The position numbers and the translations under genes were made by a program. Under the pieces are notes generated by a model that worked only from the letters and a program-made list of their open reading frames with translations, was not told the origin of the DNA and searched no databases. From Synergistaceae bacterium (GTDB lineage Bacteria > Synergistota > Synergistia > Synergistales > Aminobacteriaceae), in NCBI GenBank assembly GCA_009776565.1, contig WRNQ01000013.1:13144-18828 (forward strand): DNA of 5,685 nt, given 5' to 3'. Numbering within the stretch: the stretch's first letter is position 1; each line of letters starts with the position of its first letter. Of this stretch, positions 1 to 4,098 are shown one piece after another.

Positions 1-750
1 GCGGTAATGCATATAAATCATGGACAATATAATTTCATCAGATATATTGAAGTATTTCTTTCCCCTATATATTGAAATTATGTTCATTATATCCATGTAT
101 ATACCGCAAAGAGAGAGCAATCCCTCTCTCTCTTTACCGGAAAAACTGTTTGCGGCGTCAAATATCCTGTTATTAATGAAAGAGTCAAGAGCAAAGCCCA
201 TGATTATCGTCTGATTTATATTTTTACTGGTCCTTTTCATAGACTCCTTCAGGTACATTATAAGCTTCTCATTTTTAATGGAAGCAATGACTTCATCCAC
301 ACTGTTTGACAACAATAGTTTCCGCTTGTTAATCAAAGAAGAATCTGTTAAAGACGTATCTTTGTAGTCTTCATTTACGGTCTTAGCTTTGACGTTCGAA
401 TCGGATTTTCCCACATGAATTTCCCATATCTTACCTTTTATGAGCTGTATGTCCTGTCTTTGGAGCCACAGTTTTAAAAAAGCGTGACGTTTAAGTCCCA
501 ATGACGGGAAAAATGACTGTACTTCACTGGTTATTGCATTCATTAAAAGCTTTTCAAGCATATCGCGATGTAAATTTCCCACATCCGCAGGGAGATAAGT
601 TGCGTAATACGTTGATTTCAATATGTGCGCAACTTCTGAGACCCTGGTGCACTTCAACATCCGGTGAAACATGTCGGCGCCCAAAAGCGTACCTTTTCTC
701 ACTTTTGCTTTAACGGTAGCGGATAATTGTTCTCCGCCTGTATCGAGCAT
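1..750 (-). CDS. ntpC: V/A-type ATPase subunit C (partial, 3' end beyond the left edge)
   Basis: Reading the minus strand from the ATG at 750 gives 250 codons without a stop, running off the left edge. The product resembles V/A-ATPase subunit C (NtpC/AtpC, the yeast subunit d family), the funnel-shaped socket that joins the rotor shaft (D/F) to the membrane K ring. Family-like segments include AKVRKGTLLGADMFHRML (about residues 14-31), an SEVAHILKSTYYATYL stretch, an HRDMLEKLL helix and an FLKLWLQRQDIQLIKGKI helix near residues 90-108. The part outside the window would be roughly 70-100 residues if the protein has the family's usual length of 320-350. The start overlaps the preceding stop as TAATG (one shared base), and the only Shine-Dalgarno-like sequence (AAGGA) lies 11-12 bases upstream, so translation is probably coupled to the gene before it. 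The assignment rests on remembered family patterns; the operon context supports it. Confidence 0.8.
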   Translation of the reverse strand, partial: MLDTGGEQLSATVKAKVRKGTLLGADMFHRMLKCTRVSEVAHILKSTYYATYLPADVGNLHRDMLEKLLMNAITSEVQSFFPSLGLKRHAFLKLWLQRQDIQLIKGKIWEIHVGKSDSNVKAKTVNEDYKDTSLTDSSLINKRKLLLSNSVDEVIASIKNEKLIMYLKESMKRTSKNINQTIIMGFALDSFINNRIFDAANSFSGKEREGLLSLCGIYMDIMNIISIYRGKKYFNISDEIILSMIYMHYR

Positions 751-1118
751 TATACCGAGCTTCCTTTTTCTTTCCGTACTGCTTTACGCGTGCGAGCCGC
801 GTATTTTTCCGCGACCTCGTTCGTAAGGGACGTAATTATTTCGTCTACATTGTTTTCAAAGAGTTCGGTAATTTTCCTACGCCCAGATTCACCCGAGTTC
901 AGTATTTCAAGGGCTTCTTTTTCACCACGCTGCCTTGAACTCTCTACAAGTGCGCGCGCGCGTTTGTGCGCATCGCTAAGAGCTGTTCTTCGGGCAGCTT
1001 CAAAGCTCTCGCGTGATTTTCTGCGCAATCTTTCAACCTCGTTCTTTGCTGTTCTTACATTTTCGGCAGCCTGGTCTTCAGCCGAAAGCAGAAATGAGAA
1101 TACTTCGGATAACTTCAT
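750..1118 (-). CDS. V/A-type ATPase subunit G/H-like peripheral stalk protein
   Basis: This encodes 122 residues, almost entirely charged and Ala-rich, with a continuous helical or coiled-coil pattern (for example AAENVRTAKNEVERLRRKSR near residues 17-36) and no membrane segment. Size and composition fit the G/H subunit of V/A-ATPases (AhaH/NtpF type), which pairs with subunit E to form the peripheral stalk (stator) holding the catalytic head still. It lies between genes for subunits D and C: its ATG overlaps the D stop as ATGA, and its own stop shares a base with the start of C. A TGGAG ribosome binding site sits 7 bases before the ATG. Low-complexity coiled coils are easily confused, so the exact subunit name depends partly on context. 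An E subunit would normally be longer, near 190 residues. The C-terminal tail is strongly basic (KYAARTRKAVRKEK). Confidence 0.72.
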   Translation of the reverse strand: MKLSEVFSFLLSAEDQAAENVRTAKNEVERLRRKSRESFEAARRTALSDAHKRARALVESSRQRGEKEALEILNSGESGRRKITELFENNVDEIITSLTNEVAEKYAARTRKAVRKEKGSSV

Positions 1119-1747
1119 TTCCTCACTCCAATTCTATCCTCTGTTTTTTTAGAAAGTTTCATCCGCACCAAATCCTCACGTTCATTTTCGTCAAGGATAT
1201 CCGAGATAATTTTTATTGTTTTTTCTTGAAATGGTATGGTTACCTTGTCAAGTGCATTTACGCGCCGGACGGTTTTCCGGATTTGTACGGCAACGCGTGT
1301 GACTATCGTATGTATCTCCACAAGCCGCGCGATAAGAACCAGAACCTTGCGCGCGTTCACATAAGCTTCGTCAAGAACCGGAGATGTTGCGCCAAATGAA
1401 TATACAAGAGGCGCTTCAAGAGGAATGGGATCGACCTCCGGGATCTCAACTCCCATTATTGAACGCAACCGAACAATAAAACTGTTTTCTATGGGAACAG
1501 ATTTAGCTAAAAACTCAACACGGTTTATTCCCATGACTATATGCGCCGCTTGAAGGGATTCATAGCCATTTGTAAATGTTTTATTTATCTCTTCCTGAAT
1601 TCTACCGACTTCCTCAATGTGTCCCATTAATTCGGCCATCAGTATCTTCCTTTTTTGGTCAAGAAGGTCGCGCCCCTTTCTTGCCAGGGACAAAAAAGCT
1701 TTCATACGCTGCATGTTACCTCTCACCGGCGCAATTTTCTCCGCCAT
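1115..1747 (-). CDS. ntpD: V/A-type ATPase subunit D (central rotor shaft)
   Basis: The 210-residue product matches V/A-ATPase subunit D, which together with subunit F forms the central shaft that couples ATP turnover in the A3B3 head to rotation of the membrane ring. Visible hallmarks are the N-terminal helix with ARKGRDLLDQKRKIL (residues 22-36), a hydrophobic/Pro-rich middle (EIPEVDPIPLEAP, about 101-113), and the long C-terminal helix ending in RRVNALDKVTIP (161-172), the most conserved family signature. Length is typical (200-215). The start is well supported: ATG at 1747 preceded by TGGAGG with a 7-base spacer. It is the first gene of the visible operon and overlaps the next gene by four bases. 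In many bacterial V-ATPase operons D is last, after A and B, so its position ahead of G/H and C is a less common order. The order may mean that A and B lie downstream, outside the window. Confidence 0.93.
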   Translation of the reverse strand: MAEKIAPVRGNMQRMKAFLSLARKGRDLLDQKRKILMAELMGHIEEVGRIQEEINKTFTNGYESLQAAHIVMGINRVEFLAKSVPIENSFIVRLRSIMGVEIPEVDPIPLEAPLVYSFGATSPVLDEAYVNARKVLVLIARLVEIHTIVTRVAVQIRKTVRRVNALDKVTIPFQEKTIKIISDILDENEREDLVRMKLSKKTEDRIGVRK

Positions 1748-1754
1748 ATAATCG

Positions 1755-1760
1755 CCTCCA
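1755..1760 (-). promoter_or_regulatory. Ribosome binding site of the subunit D gene
   Basis: The minus strand reads TGGAGG, ending 7 bases before the ATG at 1747. It is a near-complete Shine-Dalgarno sequence at good spacing and fixes the start of the D subunit. Confidence 0.8.
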
Positions 1761-1787
1761 ATTCAGCAAAAGATTGTTATATTATAA

Positions 1788-1816
1788 ATATTAAACTCCT
1801 GCAACGATATTGACAA
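1788..1816 (-). promoter_or_regulatory. Candidate sigma-70-type promoter of the ATPase operon
   Basis: On the minus strand, TTGTCA (1816-1811) and TAATAT (1793-1788) are separated by 17 bases. The -35 matches the consensus at five of six positions and the -10 at four. A perfect TATAAT also occurs slightly downstream (1786-1781) but lacks a -35 at normal spacing. The elements lie about 40-70 bases before the subunit D start, as expected for the operon promoter. The region is AT-rich, so chance matches are possible. Confidence 0.45.
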
Positions 1817-1900
1817 AAAAACAAATTTAAATTAAAAAATATACAACAATTAACTCTTAACCTGTATTTCACAAGCTTAATCTCTTTATCGGATAAGCAG

Positions 1901-1922
1901 GGAACTGTCCACATCGTCCCGC
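1901..1922 (-). repeat. Relic copy of a hairpin-type intergenic repeat
   Basis: The 13 bases CACATCGTCCCGC at 1910-1922 are the exact reverse complement of 3901-3913, which lies inside the second hairpin of the repeat cluster downstream of the toxin gene. The flanking GGAACTGTC does not preserve the other arm of that hairpin, so this would be a degraded, inverted copy. A 13-base match between two positions in a window this size is suggestive but not conclusive. Confidence 0.35.
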
Positions 1923-1956
1923 CGTGTACAGAACTTATGTTGTCGCTTCAATAGTG

Positions 1957-1969
1957 GAATTTGAAATTC
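1957..1969. promoter_or_regulatory. Perfect 13-base palindrome, possible operator
   Basis: GAATTT-G-AAATTC is a perfect inverted repeat with a one-base centre, in the shared upstream region of the ATPase operon and rsmA. It lies about 20 bases upstream of a TATAAT hexamer on the plus strand. The geometry would suit a dimeric regulator, but AT-rich palindromes of this length can arise by chance and no regulator is identified. Confidence 0.25.
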
Positions 1970-1987
1970 TGTCTTTTCAAACGAGCA

Positions 1988-2010
1988 TATAATTTAAAGA
2001 GCATTATAAT
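1988..2010 (+). promoter_or_regulatory. Two TATAAT hexamers upstream of rsmA
   Basis: Perfect -10 consensus hexamers occur at 1988-1993 and 2005-2010. Neither has a good -35 at 16-18 bases; a TTGAAA at 1961-1966 is 21 bases from the first. They could drive a transcript with a long leader into rsmA, or be chance AT-rich sequence. Confidence 0.2.
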
Positions 2011-2057
2011 AAAAACAACAACACTTGTTCGCCACAGCCTGCGTCTTATACGGTAAC

Positions 2058-2083
2058 AAAAAAAACACGGCTGGCGTTTTTTT
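2058..2083. terminator. Weak A-tract/T-tract hairpin
   Basis: An eight-A run, then ACG-GCTGG-CGT, then a seven-T run can fold into a short stem (three pairs plus about six A-T pairs, with one bulged C). It is symmetric in form, like a weak bidirectional terminator or attenuator. No gene ends here, so if active it would act on a leader transcript starting further upstream. The GC core of the stem is too short for confidence. Confidence 0.22.
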
Positions 2084-2090
2084 GCAAAAA

Positions 2091-2114
2091 CTCCTGCCGG
2101 GAGGCTGGTATATT
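2091..2114 (+). promoter_or_regulatory. Extended -10 promoter candidate for rsmA, with adjoining inverted repeat
   Basis: TGGTATATT at 2106-2114 is an extended -10 (TGn plus TATATT, five of six consensus bases), about 40 bases before the rsmA start. Directly upstream, CTCC-TGCCG-GGAG (2091-2103) is a small inverted repeat in the spacer position where a repressor could sit. No clear -35 exists at normal distance, which is tolerated by extended -10 promoters. Confidence 0.38.
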
Positions 2115-2143
2115 ATTAAATTAATTGCAATTATACCATAATT

Positions 2144-2148
2144 GGAGG
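2144..2148 (+). promoter_or_regulatory. Ribosome binding site selecting the GTG start of rsmA
   Basis: GGAGG lies 6 bases before the GTG at 2155. The longer frame opening at the TTG at 2125 has no Shine-Dalgarno sequence of its own, and this GGAGG would then lie inside the coding sequence, so the GTG is preferred. Confidence 0.75.
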
Positions 2149-2154
2149 TTGAAT

Positions 2155-3009
2155 GTGATTATATTCTTGTCGGATAGCAAGTTTATTAACAAAAAACGTT
2201 TTGGGCAAAATTTTTTAATAGATAAAAACATACTAAAAGAGATAATCTCTCATGCTGAAATATCTCAAAATGACGTCGCGCTTGAAATTGGTCCGGGACA
2301 GGGCGCCTTGACAGTTGAGCTTATAAATTCCGGTTGTCGCTATATCCATTGTGTGGAAATAGATATTGACCTCGAAAGATATCTAAGACCAATTGAGAAT
2401 GAACACACCTCAGTTCTGAAAATTCATTTTGCAGACGCCCTCAAATTCGATTATTCAGCATTAAACCCGTTTCCAGGCGTAGCGGTGGCAAATATTCCAT
2501 ATAACATCACAACTCCATTGATATATAATCTGTTGAAATTTGCGGAGCGCGGACTCCGGAAGCATATTTACACCGTTCAGCGTGAAGCTGCGGAACGTCT
2601 TATTGCAAAAGCGGATACTAAAGAACGCTACCCTCTTGGAGTAACTCTTGAAGCAATGGGAGGCGTGAAAATTCTGCGCCATGTAGCCCGCACGTGTTTC
2701 CGGCCAGTCCCAAATGTGGATTCATGCGTAATCGAAATTAAACTTTCGCGTAATTACGAGCTTGGCGCGGACGTACTATGGAATAAATTCCTGCACGCGG
2801 GATTTCGGCAAAGAAGAAAAATGCTTGTCAACAACCTGAAAGGATTTAGTGATGGTAATGGCGATGACGCCCTGCCGGCAGAGCATGTAATTGAAGCGCT
2901 GAATAAAATAGGGCTTGACGCCAAAATACGGGCAGAGGACCTTCATTCAGAAGATTGGATAAAATTGTACAAATTGCTTGCTGTGAAATCCGGCAATCAT
3001 CTTGGTTGA
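2155..3009 (+). CDS. rsmA: 16S rRNA (adenine1518-N6/adenine1519-N6)-dimethyltransferase RsmA (KsgA)
   Basis: This 284-residue protein is a SAM-dependent rRNA dimethyltransferase that converts the two adjacent adenines of helix 45 near the 3' end of 16S rRNA to N6,N6-dimethyladenine during 30S maturation. Visible signatures, numbered from the GTG start: KKRFGQNFLID (13-23), the SAM-binding loop LEIGPGQGALT (43-53), acidic VEID (67-70), the FADAL segment (92-96), the catalytic NIPY motif (113-116), then QREAAERLIAKA, RPVPNVDSCV, the C-terminal RQRRKMLVNNL and RAEDLHSEDW. All key residues are present and length is normal (about 260-290). The start is the GTG behind GGAGG; an in-frame TTG 30 bases upstream is less likely. 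It stands alone, divergent from the ATPase operon and followed by a toxin-antitoxin pair. KsgA loss in other bacteria gives kasugamycin resistance. Confidence 0.97.
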   Translation: MIIFLSDSKFINKKRFGQNFLIDKNILKEIISHAEISQNDVALEIGPGQGALTVELINSGCRYIHCVEIDIDLERYLRPIENEHTSVLKIHFADALKFDYSALNPFPGVAVANIPYNITTPLIYNLLKFAERGLRKHIYTVQREAAERLIAKADTKERYPLGVTLEAMGGVKILRHVARTCFRPVPNVDSCVIEIKLSRNYELGADVLWNKFLHAGFRQRRKMLVNNLKGFSDGNGDDALPAEHVIEALNKIGLDAKIRAEDLHSEDWIKLYKLLAVKSGNHLG

Positions 3010-3103
3010 CACAACACTTGCCAGAATGAACCTCGACGTAACAATGAACAACGTCTGGTTGTCGTTTAAGGATATGCGTCATTACTTACAAAGACGATGC
3101 CTG

Positions 3104-3132
3104 TGGAAATATCATAAAAATGAGGTTATAAT
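3104..3132 (+). promoter_or_regulatory. Candidate promoter of the toxin-antitoxin pair
   Basis: TGGAAA (3104-3109, four of six consensus bases) and a perfect TATAAT (3127-3132) are 17 bases apart. Transcription would begin near 3139 and leave a leader of about 80 bases before the antitoxin start. The 3010-3103 stretch before it shows no convincing rsmA terminator, so read-through from rsmA is also possible. Confidence 0.42.
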
Positions 3133-3218
3133 TGAATGAATCGGATTTGGATTATAGATAAACATGCCGATTGATAATGAATGAAATTAAAATAGCGGGA
3201 GAAAAGAGGGAATGCGAC

Positions 3219-3452
3219 ATGCAAAACATCGCTTATGGGACATATAAAAACGGGCAAATCTTTCTTGACACGCCAAGCCCAGTTTTCGATGAATCAAGAG
3301 TGCAAGTAATTTTTCTGAATGAGGAAACCAGGAAAAACAGTCTCATGGATATTTTCGACGTCTTAGGTCCGTGGGAAGACGACCGGGACACCGAGACCAT
3401 TGTTGCAGATATACGCAATGCAAGAGTCTCCAGCCCAGACATTCGCCTATGA
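3219..3452 (+). CDS. VapB-like antitoxin of a type II toxin-antitoxin pair
   Basis: This 77-residue acidic protein directly precedes a PIN-domain toxin frame, overlapping it by four bases (ATGA), the classic arrangement of vapBC pairs. The N-terminal half (GTYKNGQIFLDTP, then VQVIFLNEE) has the alternating hydrophobic pattern of a small beta-rich DNA-binding or dimerisation fold. The C-terminal half carries DVLGPWEDDRDTETIVADIR (about residues 49-68), very like the GSWEDDRSAEEI-type tail that antitoxins use to wrap and block the PIN active site. I start it at the ATG at 3219 because a GAGGG ribosome binding site lies 8 bases upstream. In-frame upstream starts (TTG at 3171, ATG at 3177) have no such site. 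Its expected role is to neutralise the toxin and repress its own promoter. The exact family is uncertain. Confidence 0.75.
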   Translation: MQNIAYGTYKNGQIFLDTPSPVFDESRVQVIFLNEETRKNSLMDIFDVLGPWEDDRDTETIVADIRNARVSSPDIRL

Positions 3453-3846
3453 GCTATCTGCTGGATACTAATATTTGTATCTATTTTTTAAAACAGCATC
3501 CGGGAATTATAAAACATATGAAGCAATACCGTGTCAACCAGATAGCTGTATCAATTATTCATTGGCGGAATTACAATTTGGCGCGCATAATTCCAGCCAA
3601 ATTGAAAATAACATCAAAAGAATTGAATTTTTTCTGGAGAGGACACAACTACTTTACCTCACTCCCAAAACGACAAATATTTTTGCAAGAATCAAAGCAT
3701 CGTTGAGAAAATCTGGAAATATCATTGACGACTTCGATATCTTGATTGGCGCCACTGCCATAGAAAATGATTTAACGCTTGTAACAAACAACGAGCGTCA
3801 TTTTTCACGTATTGGGAAAATACGCATGGTCAATTGGCTAGAGTGA
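3449..3846 (+). pseudogene. vapC: VapC-like PIN-domain toxin, split by a one-base frameshift
   Basis: Frame one starts at the ATG at 3449 and reads MSYLLDTNICIYFLKQHPG, the canonical VapC N-terminus with the first catalytic Asp at residue 6. It keeps family sense through AVSII (residue 37, ending at base 3559), then turns to nonsense and stops at 3706 (85 residues). The -1 frame picks up at 3562 with LAELQFGAHNSS, containing the catalytic Glu. It then continues through DDFDILIGATAIENDLTLVTNN and ends with NWLE at 3846. Joining the frames with one residue between gives 132 residues, the normal VapC length, with every active-site acidic position present. Intact homologues usually read SIITLAEL here, so loss of a single base in ATTATTCATTGG (3554-3565) explains it. 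VapC proteins are ribonucleases that cut tRNA or rRNA. As read, the product lacks most of the active site and should be inactive. A sequencing error or recoding is possible. Confidence 0.82.
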
Positions 3847-3874
3847 GTATTCGCAAATATTTCGTTTTGGGCAA

Positions 3875-3923
3875 GGGCAGACACATAGGTCTGCCCCTAC
3901 GCGGGACGATGTGGGCATCGTCC
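3875..3923. repeat. REP/MITE-like pair of perfect hairpins
   Basis: Two adjacent perfect inverted repeats lie just after the toxin frame. GGGCAGAC (3875-3882) pairs with GTCTGCCC (3889-3896) around a six-base loop, and GGACGATG (3904-3911) pairs with CATCGTCC (3916-3923) around TGGG. GC-rich tandem hairpins of this kind outside genes resemble dispersed repetitive extragenic elements. Part of the second hairpin recurs inverted at 1910-1922. Copy number in the genome cannot be judged from one window. Confidence 0.5.
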
Positions 3924-3931
3924 ACTACTTT

Positions 3932-3955
3932 AAATGACCACAATCATTTTTTTTT
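3932..3955 (+). terminator. Weak hairpin with T-run after the toxin gene
   Basis: AAATGA (3932-3937) pairs with TCATTT (3944-3949) around CCACAA, and the plus strand then continues in a run of T up to 3955. The stem is short and AT-rich, so it would be at best a weak terminator for plus-strand transcription. Confidence 0.35.
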
Positions 3956-3957
3956 GC

Positions 3958-3970
3958 GGGCAAGATGCCC
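3958..3970. repeat. Short hairpin GGGCA-AGA-TGCCC
   Basis: A perfect five-base stem with a three-base loop sits between the T-run and the strong terminator. It fits the style of the upstream hairpins and may be part of the same repetitive element. Confidence 0.3.
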
Positions 3971-3992
3971 ACGCTCCCAAAGTGCTGCCATT

Positions 3993-4024
3993 AAAAACAG
4001 GGCGGCAAACGCCGCCCTGTTTTT
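3993..4024. terminator. Strong bidirectional intrinsic terminator
   Basis: A perfect 14-bp stem, AAAAACAGGGCGGC (3993-4006) with GCCGCCCTGTTTTT (4011-4024), closes an AAAC loop. Both strands give a GC-rich stem ending in a T-run, so it can stop transcription from the toxin-antitoxin side (plus) and from the RCC1-repeat gene (minus), which converge here. Confidence 0.88.
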
Positions 4025-4098
4025 AACGTCTTTCACTAACCACTAAGCTCTAAGTAATAACCGCTGTGGCGGAACGCAGGGAATCAGCGTATGTGGCT

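Larger units (their letters stand above)
1748..2154. other. Divergent intergenic region between the ATPase operon and rsmA
   Basis: This 407-base stretch separates two genes transcribed away from each other, and I see no credible coding frame in it. It holds the ATPase promoter on the minus strand, a short relic of an intergenic repeat, a 13-base palindrome, two TATAAT hexamers, an A-tract/T-tract hairpin and the extended -10 element before rsmA. It is longer than needed for two simple promoters, which leaves room for control sites or decayed sequence. Confidence 0.7.

Noticed and set aside
20..713. Plus-strand frames at 20-214 and 501-713
   Set aside because: They lie opposite the subunit C gene, whose minus-strand frame is open through the whole stretch and resembles a known family; the plus frames resemble nothing and lack ribosome binding sites.
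727..1399. Plus-strand frames at 727-1152 and 1013-1399
   Set aside because: They are antisense to the G/H and D subunit genes and rich in Ser, Phe and Arg as expected for shadows.
3021..3062. Possible rsmA terminator (ACAAC-GTCTG-GTTGT at 3048-3062 and CCAGA/TCTGG)
   Set aside because: The stems are only five pairs, compete with each other, and no T-run follows.
3554..3562. Programmed -1 frameshift signal in the toxin gene
   Set aside because: No slippery heptamer of the usual form and no clear downstream stem or pseudoknot was seen; simple mutation or error is more likely.
3904..3914. GGACGATGTGG shared by the intergenic hairpin and most RCC1 units (minus strand)
   Set aside because: In the RCC1 gene it encodes Asp-Asp-Val in a conserved position, and the match does not extend further, so common origin is not supported.
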